Both the position numbers and the translations under genes were made by a program. A stretch of 11,273 bases of DNA, taken from JANNSW01 sp031431235 (lineage in GTDB: Bacteria > Pseudomonadota > Alphaproteobacteria > Rhizobiales > Hyphomicrobiaceae). The stretch is taken from NCBI GenBank assembly GCA_031431235.1, contig JANPDA010000488.1:1-11273 (forward strand), written 5' to 3'. This document shows, one piece after another, positions 1-5,796 of the stretch. The first letter of the stretch is position 1. Every line of letters starts with the position of its first letter. The notes below the pieces were generated by a model. It had not been told where the DNA came from. It worked only from the letters and a program-made list of their open reading frames with translations, and did not search any database.

Positions 1-131
1 GAAGCCCGTCAGGCTCCCCAGGACGGAGAGATCTGAGCATCGCTGTGCGTCGCAGGACGCCAGCTGTCGCAATGACGGAGGGGCAACCTGCCGGCCGCCC
101 CTTTCTGGCAACACCAAGCGCATGCCCTGCT
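1..131. other. Left-edge intergenic stretch, no supported gene
   Basis: This is the DNA beyond the 3' end of the binding-protein gene. I see no supportable gene. On the plus strand, frame 1 is open only to a TGA at 34-36; it could be the last codons of a gene entering from the left, but nothing identifies it. GGGGC at 80-84 can pair with GCCCC at 97-101, followed by TTTCT. This is a weak terminator-like hairpin for a plus-strand transcript, too short to call. Confidence 0.3.
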
Positions 132-1211
132 CTATTGCGCAAAGCTCGTCTTCACCTCGTCCCACAGCTCCTGGTTCTTCTTGCGCTGGTCATCGGTGAG
201 CGGGGCCATCCACTGCACGCGCTTGACCACCTCGGCATCGCCCAGGATCTTGCGGTTCATGGCGTCCTCGGGCAGTGCGGCATTGGCCTTGGCATTGGCG
301 GACGCGGGCGCGCCGACGTCGGTGTCCCACTTCACGTAGAACTCGGGGCTCACCATGAAGTCGATGAAGGCATGGGCGCCATCGGGATTGGGCGCGCCCT
401 TGGCGATCGTCAGCCCGTCATACCAGCCGATCGCGCCTTCCTTGGGCACCACGAACTCGACCGGCAGCTTGAAGGCCTTCTTGGAGCGGGCTGCCGAGCC
501 CGACCAGTAGACCGCCACGTCATAGTCGCCGGCGGCCATGTACTTGTTCCACTCGTCCTCGGACGACCAGAAGGTCTTCAGCTGCGGCTTCAACGCCATC
601 AGCTTCTCCTTGATCTTGCCGAGGTCGCTCGGGTTGTTCATGTCCTGGCCGGTCGCGAGTGCCGCGAGTTGGATCGACTCGAGCGCGTCGTCGCGCCAGC
701 CGACCTTGCCGGCATGTGCGGGATCCCAGAGTGCGGCAATCGAGTCGACGGCGCCCTTCACCTTGTCGGAATTGTAGGCAAACGAGGTCAGGCCCCAGAC
801 CCAGGAGACGGCATTGTGCTTGCCGTCCGTGACGAAGCGGGGCGAGTCCCTGAGCGATGGGGACAGGTCGGCGAAGTTCGAGATCTTGGCCGTGTCGATC
901 GGTTGGATCAGGCCTTCCTTGGCCGCCTCTGCGACGAAGATGTTGTTCATCAGCACGACATCATAGGTGCCGGGGCTGGTGCGCAGCTTGGTCAGCATCT
1001 CCTGCTCGGAGTTGAAGTAATCATGGGTGACCTTGATGCCGGTTTTCTTCTCGAACATCTCGAGTGCCCACTTCTCGTCGGTGCCGTAGCCCTGCCAGTT
1101 GAGCACACGGATCTCGCCGCCCGCGAGCGCGGACGAGGCAGAGAGCGCGAGAGTGACGGCGCCAGCCAGCAGGCCGAGGCCCTGGCGGCGGGTCACTGAG
1201 AACAGTGTCAT
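132..1211 (-). CDS. PotD-like ABC transporter periplasmic substrate-binding protein
   Basis: Extracytoplasmic solute receptor of an ABC importer, closest in pattern to the spermidine/putrescine (PotD/PotF) family; it would capture a polyamine or similar cation and pass it to membrane permeases. Of 359 residues, 1-30 form a signal peptide with a twin-arginine TRRQGLGLL motif and an ALA cleavage site, so export may be by Tat. The mature protein opens with VLNWQGYGTDE and continues with an FEKKTGIKV segment, both typical of PotD-type proteins, and a tryptophan-rich WVWGLTSFAYNSDKV stretch follows. GGAGG lies 6 nt before the ATG, which supports the start. The permease and ATPase genes are not in the window; they may lie beyond the left edge or be unlinked. 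The substrate is inferred from the family; iron or another organic ligand cannot be excluded. Confidence 0.88.
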   Translation of the reverse strand: MTLFSVTRRQGLGLLAGAVTLALSASSALAGGEIRVLNWQGYGTDEKWALEMFEKKTGIKVTHDYFNSEQEMLTKLRTSPGTYDVVLMNNIFVAEAAKEGLIQPIDTAKISNFADLSPSLRDSPRFVTDGKHNAVSWVWGLTSFAYNSDKVKGAVDSIAALWDPAHAGKVGWRDDALESIQLAALATGQDMNNPSDLGKIKEKLMALKPQLKTFWSSEDEWNKYMAAGDYDVAVYWSGSAARSKKAFKLPVEFVVPKEGAIGWYDGLTIAKGAPNPDGAHAFIDFMVSPEFYVKWDTDVGAPASANAKANAALPEDAMNRKILGDAEVVKRVQWMAPLTDDQRKKNQELWDEVKTSFAQ

Positions 1212-1235
1212 TCCATTCCTCCCCGATGACGTTGG

Positions 1236-1245
1236 CTCTATAGAG
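1236..1245. promoter_or_regulatory. Perfect 10-bp palindrome in divergent intergenic region
   Basis: CTCTATAGAG is self-complementary and lies in the 108-bp gap between the divergent binding-protein and cupin genes. It contains TATAGA, which could serve as a -10 hexamer for the leftward gene about 30 nt upstream of its ATG. It could equally be a small operator, or chance. I see no good -35 partner. Confidence 0.2.
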
Positions 1246-1319
1246 GCCCGACACTAGCAGGAGGCTGCCGGGCGATCCACTGGGTCGGGTCGTCACGGCG
1301 AGGCGAACAGGAGAGCACC

Positions 1320-1757
1320 ATGACCGAGCATGCGAAAGCCCCAGGGCGCCCAGGAGAGTGCCGCGTCGTGCGTGCGGGCGCCGAGTTCACCGGCAAGCAG
1401 GCGCTCGCCTACGAGCCCGGCGTGTCGGCGGAGTCTGTCGGCGCCCAGGGGATCCATTTGCAACTCGTCACGATCCCGCCCGGCGCCCGCGCCAAAGCGC
1501 ACCTGCACGAGGCGCACGAGACCGCGATCTATGTGCTGACGGGGGAATCCGGCATGTGGTACGGCGAGGGCCTCGCGGAGCACATGGTCTGCCGGCCCGG
1601 CGATTTCCTCTACATCCCGGCGGGCGTCCCGCACCTGCCCTACAATGCCAGTCCCGACACGCCCTGCACCGCCGTGATCGCCCGCACCGACCCCAACGAG
1701 CAGGAAAGCGTCGTGCTGCTGCCCGCGTTGGACGTGGTGCATCCCGCTGACGACTAG
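1320..1757 (+). CDS. Small single-domain cupin protein
   Basis: A 145-residue protein with one cupin beta-barrel. The metal-binding residues of cupin motif 1 are visible as H61, H63 and E67 within HLHEAHETAIYVLTG, and motif 2 is PGDFLYIPAGVPH with H105 as the fourth ligand. The site is therefore complete and should bind a divalent metal. Small cupins of this type serve as isomerases, dioxygenases, sugar-binding proteins or sensory domains; the sequence does not choose between them. AGGAG about 6 nt before the ATG supports the start. The gene diverges from the binding protein and converges on ribokinase, with both stop codons inside CTAG at 1754-1757, leaving no room for a terminator. Whether it works with the nucleoside genes is unknown. 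Confidence 0.85.
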   Translation: MTEHAKAPGRPGECRVVRAGAEFTGKQALAYEPGVSAESVGAQGIHLQLVTIPPGARAKAHLHEAHETAIYVLTGESGMWYGEGLAEHMVCRPGDFLYIPAGVPHLPYNASPDTPCTAVIARTDPNEQESVVLLPALDVVHPADD

Positions 1758-2671
1758 GCGGTCAGCAGCCGCGCGACCTCTTGCGCCGTGGGGGCAGCGG
1801 CGGCGGCGCCGGGCTTGGTGGTGGCGAGCGCGCCGCAGGCGGCGGCGAAGCGGACCGCCTCGGCGAGCGGCTGGCCGAGCGCAAGCGCATGCGCGAGCCC
1901 GCCATTGAAACAGTCGCCCGCCGCGACCGTGTCGATCGCCTTTACCGGAAAGGCGGGCACGCAGAATTCGCCGTCGGGCGATGAAACCGCGCAGCCCGTG
2001 GCCCCGAGCTTGACAATGGCGGTGCGGGCGCCTTTGGCACGCAACTCGCGTGCGGCGCCGAGCCCATCCTCGGGCGTATGCGGGGTCCAGCCGATCAGCG
2101 TTGCGGTCTCGCTCTCGTTGGGCGTGACGATGTCGGCGGCGGCGAGCGTCTCGCTGGAAAGTCCCAGAGCGGGAGCCGGCGCCGGGTCGAGGATCACGAG
2201 GCCGCCCGAGGACCGCACGATCGCTGCGGCCGCAAGGCTCGCCACCAGCGGCACCTCGAGCTGGAGCAGCAGCACCTTGGCTTGTGAAAGCGTGGCCCGT
2301 GCCCGCTCGACGTCGCTCGCATCGACGGCGTGGTTGGCGCCGGCAATCACCGTGATCGCGTTCTCGCCCTTGGCATCGACCCCGATCAGCGCGATGCCGG
2401 TCGCGCTCGAAGCATCGCGCAGGACGAGCGCGGTGTCGACGCCGTAGCTGGCGAGCTCATCGAGCGCGGTCGCCGCGAAGGCATCGTCCCCGGTGCGCCC
2501 GATCATGCCCGCCCGGCTGCCGAGCCTGGCCACGGCGGCCGCCTGGTTGGCGCCCTTGCCGCCGAGGCCGAGCCGGTAGGAGGTGCCGTGGATGGTCTCG
2601 CCCGGCCGCGGCAGCCTCCCGCCGTAGGCGATGATGTCGAGATTGATCGAGCCGAAGACAGCGATCGTCAT
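1754..2671 (-). CDS. rbsK: Ribokinase (PfkB family)
   Basis: Cytoplasmic sugar kinase, ATP + D-ribose to D-ribose-5-phosphate. At 305 residues it matches the usual ribokinase length. Visible PfkB features are the sugar-binding start GSINLD (N10, D12), the GGKGANQAAAVARLG signature from residue 37, E139 in the LQLEVP strand, TPNESE at 183-188, and the anion-hole/catalytic signature DTVAAGDCFNGG at 247-258 with D253 as catalytic base. The AAGD form, rather than GAGD, is typical of true ribokinases, which favours ribose over other PfkB substrates. Its ATG overlaps the stop of the upstream nucleoside hydrolase by 4 nt (ATGA), so the two are probably translationally coupled: the hydrolase would release ribose and this enzyme would phosphorylate it. 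No ribokinase-specific promoter is apparent. Confidence 0.93.
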   Translation of the reverse strand: MTIAVFGSINLDIIAYGGRLPRPGETIHGTSYRLGLGGKGANQAAAVARLGSRAGMIGRTGDDAFAATALDELASYGVDTALVLRDASSATGIALIGVDAKGENAITVIAGANHAVDASDVERARATLSQAKVLLLQLEVPLVASLAAAAIVRSSGGLVILDPAPAPALGLSSETLAAADIVTPNESETATLIGWTPHTPEDGLGAARELRAKGARTAIVKLGATGCAVSSPDGEFCVPAFPVKAIDTVAAGDCFNGGLAHALALGQPLAEAVRFAAACGALATTKPGAAAAAPTAQEVARLLTA

Positions 2672-3657
2672 GGCGCGGCGGGCTCCCGGCAGAGGGTTGC
2701 GACGAAGCGCTCGAAGAAGCCCGTCTTGTCGACCCCGGTCAAGACGAGATGAGGGCCGGTCTCGTCGGCGCGGAGCGTGGTGCGCCCGCGCGGGCCGTCC
2801 TCGCCCGTCGTGACCGAGATCCGGCCGCGCCTGCCCTCGAACAGCTCGGGCCAGAGCAGGAAGGCGATGGTGGCGGCATCGAAGATCGCGCTCGGATGGC
2901 TCTCATGCCCGGCGAGCGGGGCGAGCCGCGCGGCGAGGCGGGCCGCTGGCGTTTCGGCGCGTGACAGGCGTCGGGCGATGCCGGGTGTCAGCACGAGCCC
3001 GCGCGTCACGTCGAGCGTCGCCAGCACGATCGCGATGTCCGCGCCGAGCACGATGCGGGCGGCGTGGGGGTCGAACCAGATGTTGAACTCGGCGTCCGCG
3101 CTCGCATTGCCGCCCTCGAGCGCGCCGCCCATCACCACGAGCCGCTCGATCCGGCTCGCCAGGTCGGGGCGCATGGTGATGAGGACGGCGATGTTGGTCA
3201 GCGGTCCGATCGGGCAGATCGTGACGCTGGCCGCGGGTGCCTTCTCCAGGTGCTCGATCAACTGCGTCACGGCATGGGCGCGCAGTGGCCGGCGGCGGCT
3301 CGCGAGGCCCAGGCTGCCGTCCCCGCCCCAGAGCGCCGTTCCATGTCCCGCCTCGACCAGCAACGGCCGCGCGCAGCCGCGATGGACGGGAATACTCTTG
3401 CGCAAGGCTGCGACCGTGCCGAGCGCGTTCGTCGTCACCTGCCCGATCGGCGCGTTGCCGGCGACTGTCGAGATGAAATCGATGGCAAGCTCGGGCGAGG
3501 CGGCAGCCAGCGCAATCGCGACCGCATCGTCGAGGCCGGGATCGCAGTCGATGATGATCGAGCGGGGCTCGGCGATTCGCGTTATGCTTGCCAGGGGTTG
3601 TGCACCTCGATCCCGAGGCCTTCGAAGTGCTTCGTGTTCCTCGTCGCGATGCTGCAA
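2668..3657 (-). CDS. Inosine-uridine preferring nucleoside hydrolase family protein, start uncertain
   Basis: Ca2+-dependent N-ribohydrolase that would split ribonucleosides into base and ribose in the cytoplasm. The family motif DxDxxxDD is clear (IIIDCDPGLDDA), as are VAGN, CPIGPLTN and the FNIWFDPHAA substrate segment. Near the C-terminus the Ca-binding Asp is in IFDAATIAFLL, where many relatives have His-Asp; here Phe precedes the Asp. The boundary given uses the only standard in-frame start, a TTG at 3657 inside vapC, with no Shine-Dalgarno; it adds about 24 residues of non-family sequence. Conserved homology begins only about 20 nt after the vapC stop. An in-frame ATA overlaps that stop as ATAA (3582-3585) and would give 305 residues, a normal length; a CTG at 3594 is another option. 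The 3' end overlaps ribokinase by ATGA. Confidence 0.85.
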   Translation of the reverse strand: MQHRDEEHEALRRPRDRGAQPLASITRIAEPRSIIIDCDPGLDDAVAIALAAASPELAIDFISTVAGNAPIGQVTTNALGTVAALRKSIPVHRGCARPLLVEAGHGTALWGGDGSLGLASRRRPLRAHAVTQLIEHLEKAPAASVTICPIGPLTNIAVLITMRPDLASRIERLVVMGGALEGGNASADAEFNIWFDPHAARIVLGADIAIVLATLDVTRGLVLTPGIARRLSRAETPAARLAARLAPLAGHESHPSAIFDAATIAFLLWPELFEGRRGRISVTTGEDGPRGRTTLRADETGPHLVLTGVDKTGFFERFVATLCREPAAP

Positions 3658-4004
3658 TTGTCGCGAAGCGCGATTGCTGCAATCATTGCATCGAAACTGT
3701 CGCCAAGCTGCCGACCTGAGCGTTCGATGTCATTGGCGAGCATGCCATAGATTTCTGCGGCTGCGGGGTCGAATGACAGCACGCGGGAGCCAAAGGCGCG
3801 AGCAATCAGTGCCTTGAACCGCAGCTCTAGCCCGGTACGTCGCCGTCCGGCGGGTAGACGGTCCAGCCCGTAGCAGGTTTCTGCAATAGATAGCGATGTG
3901 GTTGCCAGCTCCTCGGGCAGAAAAGTTTGCAACCACTGCTCGACGCGAGCATCGGGTGCCGTTTTCATCAGCTCGGAGATGACGTTGGTATCGAGTACTA
4001 TCAC
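3582..4004 (-). CDS. vapC: VapC/FitB-type PIN-domain toxin
   Basis: A 140-residue PIN ribonuclease, toxin of a type II toxin-antitoxin pair that cleaves RNA when its antitoxin is lost. The acidic active site is visible: D5 in MIVLDTNVISEL, E42 in the SIAETCYG segment, D105 in SFDAMIAAIAL and N123 in the ATRNTKHFEGLGIEV end. The N-terminal TNVISE and C-terminal TRNTKHF patterns are those of the FitB branch. It starts with GTG at 4004, overlapping the antitoxin stop as GTGA, which fixes the start and implies coupled translation. The gene appears intact. Downstream it runs straight into the nucleoside hydrolase, whose conserved core begins about 20 nt past the TAA, so a transcript from the antitoxin promoter should also carry the hydrolase and ribokinase genes. 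Confidence 0.92.
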   Translation of the reverse strand: MIVLDTNVISELMKTAPDARVEQWLQTFLPEELATTSLSIAETCYGLDRLPAGRRRTGLELRFKALIARAFGSRVLSFDPAAAEIYGMLANDIERSGRQLGDSFDAMIAAIALRDNCSIATRNTKHFEGLGIEVHNPWQA

Positions 4005-4246
4005 GGGCTTTCAAAATCGACCGGCTTGGGGAAGGGAACGCGCGGATGCTCTTCGAGATCGACACCATCGCCTCCAAAGAGGGCCCGGGCGACGTCGACG
4101 AGATGCTCGCTGCCACGGTCGAGGCCCAGCCGCTCATGAAGGATCGCCCGAGCCTCGTCCTCGATCGTGCGTCCATGATGTGCAGCATACCGGCCAAGTA
4201 GCTCGCGGACCCTCACGTCGATGTCGTGAATGACGATGTCTGTCAT
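4001..4246 (-). CDS. vapB: FitA/VapB-type ribbon-helix-helix antitoxin
   Basis: An 81-residue antitoxin that should neutralise the PIN toxin encoded next and repress their shared promoter as a toxin-antitoxin complex. Residues 1-42 form a ribbon-helix-helix DNA-binding fold: a beta strand TDIVIHDID, then helices containing RVRELLGRYAAHHG and TIEDEARAILHERL. The GRTIEDEARAIL pattern is typical of FitA-like proteins. The tail from about residue 43 is acidic and ends in PVPFPKP-like, proline-rich sequence that in this family wraps the toxin. The frame stays open upstream to 4390, but the family fold begins exactly at the ATG at 4246, and the extension overlaps a candidate promoter, so I chose 4246. 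The Shine-Dalgarno is weak. The gene overlaps vapC by GTGA. Confidence 0.88.
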   Translation of the reverse strand: MTDIVIHDIDVRVRELLGRYAAHHGRTIEDEARAILHERLGLDRGSEHLVDVARALFGGDGVDLEEHPRVPFPKPVDFESP

Positions 4247-4280
4247 GCTGTTCGTCCGGTTGCCTTTGCAGTTCGCTTGA

Positions 4281-4309
4281 ACCATAGCGCTTCTGGAGTG
4301 TGCCATCAA
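4281..4309 (-). promoter_or_regulatory. Candidate sigma70-type promoter for vapBC
   Basis: On the minus strand TTGATG (4309-4304) and TATGGT (4286-4281) are separated by exactly 17 nt. Each matches four of six consensus bases. This would start transcription near 4274, about 28 nt before the antitoxin ATG. It supports the short antitoxin start. It is a visual match only. Confidence 0.4.
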
Positions 4310-4333
4310 TCGTCGTCCGAGCCGTTCGTTGCT

Positions 4334-4360
4334 CGAGGCCCCTCGACGAGGGGAGCCTCG
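4334..4360. repeat. Inverted repeat in vapB/amidohydrolase divergent region
   Basis: CCCCTCG and CGAGGGG flank a central A, and the pairing continues outward (CGAGG with CCTCG) after a 2-nt bulge. It lies about 25 nt upstream of the candidate vapB -35 element and about 50 nt before the amidohydrolase start. Ribbon-helix-helix antitoxins bind such palindromes, so it may be an operator for either or both genes. Nothing in the sequence proves binding. Confidence 0.35.
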
Positions 4361-4395
4361 GCTCGCTGGGTTGGGTCGCACCAATGGCAATGCCG

Positions 4396-4400
4396 GGAGG
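4396..4400 (+). promoter_or_regulatory. Ribosome binding site that decides the amidohydrolase start
   Basis: GGAGG lies 10 nt before the ATG at 4411. The frame is open further upstream to about 4300, with ATGs at 4384 and 4390, but these would place the binding site inside the gene. Family homology begins only at the KLVVRNIG strand after 4411. Confidence 0.6.
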
Positions 4401-4410
4401 AATTTGCACC

Positions 4411-5622
4411 ATGCCCCACGACGCGCCCGCTGCGAAATCCGGACCTGCCAAGCTCGTCGTTCGCAACATCGGCATGATCCTCACGGGCGACCTCGCCAGT
4501 CCGCGGATCGACGGGGACACGATTGTCGCGGAGAACGGGCGCATCACGGCCGTCGGCCGCGCCGAGGATCTCGATCTGGATGGTGCGACCACCGAGATCG
4601 ATGCGAAGGGCGTCGCGGTCTGTCCGGGCCTGATCGACAGCCACGTGCATCCCGTGTTCGGCGATTGGACGCCGCGCCAGAGCCAGCTCGGCTGGATCGA
4701 CAGCTTCCTGCACGGCGGCGTCACCACCATGGTCTCGGCCGGCGAGGTGCATCTGCCGGGCCGGCCGAAAGACATCGTCGGGCTGAAGGCGCTGGCGATC
4801 ACCGCACAGCGCTCGTTCACGGCCTTCCGACCCGGCGGGGTGAAAGTGCTGGCGGGCGCCCCGGTGCTCGAGAAGGGCATGGTCGAAGCCGATTTCGCCG
4901 AGCTGGCGAAGGCCGGCGTGACGCTGCTCGGCGAGGTGGGGCTCGGCTCGGTCAAGGCGGGCTATGAGGCCAAGGAGATGGTCGCCTGGGCGCGCAAGCA
5001 CGGCATCCAATCGACGATCCATACCGGCGGCCCATCGATCCCGGGCTCGGGGCTGATCGACAAGGATACCGTGCTCGAGGCCGACGCCGACGTGATCGGT
5101 CACATCAATGGCGGGCATACCTCGCTGCCCGAAGCTCATGTGTGCGAATTGTGCGAGGTCTCCAGACGCGCGATCGAGCTCGTCCACAACGGCAACGAGC
5201 GGGTGGCGATCGCCGCGCTCAAGACCGCGATGCAGACCCGCAACCTGCATCGGGTGATCCTGGGCACCGACAGCCCGGCCGGCTCGGGCGTGCAGCCGCT
5301 CGGCATCCTGCGGATGATCGCGCTGTTGTCGGGGATCGGCGGGCTGCCGGCCGATCAGGCGATCGCCTGCGCGACCGGCAACACGGCCAAGCTCCGCAAG
5401 CTCGACTGCGGCTTGATCGCGACCGGCCGGCCCGCCGATCTCCTGTTCATCGATCGTGCCCAGCACACCGCCGGCAAGGACGTGCTGGCCTCGATCGAGG
5501 GCGGCGATCTGCCGGGCATCGGCATGGTCGTGATCGACGGCATCGTCAGGATCGGCCGCAGCCGCAACACGCCACCCGCCGAGCGCGTGCCGGAGCTGGT
5601 GAAGGGGGCAATGGGAGCCTAG
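4411..5622 (+). CDS. Enamidase-like amidohydrolase
   Basis: A 403-residue amidohydrolase-superfamily enzyme. From memory of the family it resembles the enamidase of Eubacterium barkeri (EC 3.5.2.18), which opens 1,4,5,6-tetrahydro-6-oxonicotinate to 2-formylglutarate in nicotinate fermentation. Shared-looking features are a short N-terminal beta-sandwich strand (KLVVRNIGMILTGD), GLIDSHVH with metal ligands H78 and H80, HGGVTTMVSAG, LPGRPKD, GEVGLG with E175 as likely bridging acid, STIHTGG (H204), GHINGG (H231), GTDSPAGSG (D287), ATGNTAKL and a C-terminal SRNTPPAERVPELV. The metal site looks complete. None of the other nicotinate genes (hydroxylase, reductase, mutase) is in view, so the real substrate may be another cyclic enamide or lactam. 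It diverges from vapBC. Its TAG stop lies inside the CTAG that begins a palindromic repeat. Confidence 0.85.
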   Translation: MPHDAPAAKSGPAKLVVRNIGMILTGDLASPRIDGDTIVAENGRITAVGRAEDLDLDGATTEIDAKGVAVCPGLIDSHVHPVFGDWTPRQSQLGWIDSFLHGGVTTMVSAGEVHLPGRPKDIVGLKALAITAQRSFTAFRPGGVKVLAGAPVLEKGMVEADFAELAKAGVTLLGEVGLGSVKAGYEAKEMVAWARKHGIQSTIHTGGPSIPGSGLIDKDTVLEADADVIGHINGGHTSLPEAHVCELCEVSRRAIELVHNGNERVAIAALKTAMQTRNLHRVILGTDSPAGSGVQPLGILRMIALLSGIGGLPADQAIACATGNTAKLRKLDCGLIATGRPADLLFIDRAQHTAGKDVLASIEGGDLPGIGMVVIDGIVRIGRSRNTPPAERVPELVKGAMGA

Positions 5623-5697
5623 TGTGGTATCTCGCAAATGCCATCCAGCATCCGCGGCGGGCTCGGAGATGGCAATTGCGAGGTGAAACCACACTAG
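5619..5697. repeat. CTAG-ended palindromic repeat, copy 1
   Basis: A 79-bp imperfect palindrome. The outer arms CTAGTGTGGT (5619-5628) and ACCACACTAG (5688-5697) pair perfectly over 10 bp. The inner arms CTCGCAAATGCCATC and GATGGCAATTGCGAG pair except for one base. The right arm carries extra bases including TTCA (complement side) between the two stem parts, giving an asymmetric bulge. The loop is 22 nt and GC-rich. The element has the same plan as the repeat at 5711-5786 but is oriented the other way. The stop codon of the amidohydrolase (5620-5622) is part of its first CTAG. No coding capacity; it may be a REP-type or MITE-like element and may act as a transcript-end hairpin. Confidence 0.8.
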
Positions 5698-5710
5698 AAT
5701 CATAGAGTTG

Positions 5711-5786
5711 CTAGTGTCCTTTCATCTCCGAAATACGCTTCAGAGGACACTGCGAGGTTGAGCGTATTTCGGAGACAGGACACTAG
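5711..5786. repeat. CTAG-ended palindromic repeat, copy 2
   Basis: A 76-bp palindrome. The outer arms CTAGTGTCCT (5711-5720) and AGGACACTAG (5777-5786) are perfect over 10 bp. The inner arms TCTCCGAAATACGCT (5725-5739) and AGCGTATTTCGGAGA (5761-5775) are perfect over 15 bp. Between the two stem parts lie TTCA on the left and a single C on the right. The loop (5740-5760) contains a third AGGACACT at 5744-5751 that could pair instead with the left arm. It is 13 bp from copy 1 and inverted relative to it. Its last CTAG runs directly into the ribosome binding site of the next gene. Confidence 0.82.
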
Positions 5787-5790
5787 GGAG
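5785..5790 (+). promoter_or_regulatory. Ribosome binding site of the YcgN-family gene, partly within the repeat
   Basis: AGGGAG lies 6 nt before a GTG at 5797. Its first two bases belong to the terminal CTAG of the preceding palindrome. It favours GTG 5797 over an in-frame TTG at 5758, which lies in the repeat loop and would translate the repeat arm. Confidence 0.6.
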
Positions 5791-5796
5791 AACGAT

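Noticed and set aside
80..106. GGGGC/GCCCC hairpin followed by TTTCT
   Set aside because: Five pairs with a 12-nt loop and a short T run are too weak, and no gene ending just upstream on the plus strand is identifiable.
45..1199. Long open frame on the plus strand opposite the binding-protein gene
   Set aside because: It is an antisense shadow of high-GC codons; its translation is low-complexity and lacks family features, while the opposite strand encodes a clear PotD-like protein with signal peptide and ribosome site.
1250..1257. GACACTAG in the binding-protein/cupin gap, matching the end of palindrome copy 2
   Set aside because: Only 8 bases agree and no partner arm is found, so a remnant of the repeat cannot be told from chance.
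2777..3817. 346-codon plus-strand open frame opposite the nucleoside hydrolase and vapC
   Set aside because: It spans two well-supported genes on the other strand, has serine/arginine-rich low-complexity translation and no ribosome site.
4247..4390. N-terminal extension of the antitoxin frame
   Set aside because: The ribbon-helix-helix fold begins at the ATG at 4246, and the extension would translate the candidate promoter and palindrome.
4306..5703. 465-codon open frame on the minus strand opposite the amidohydrolase
   Set aside because: Antisense shadow; it would run through a palindromic repeat and across the divergent regulatory region, and its product resembles no family.
5758..5796. 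TTG start for the YcgN-family gene
   Set aside because: It would translate the arm of the palindromic repeat; GTG 5797 has a proper ribosome site and matches the family start.
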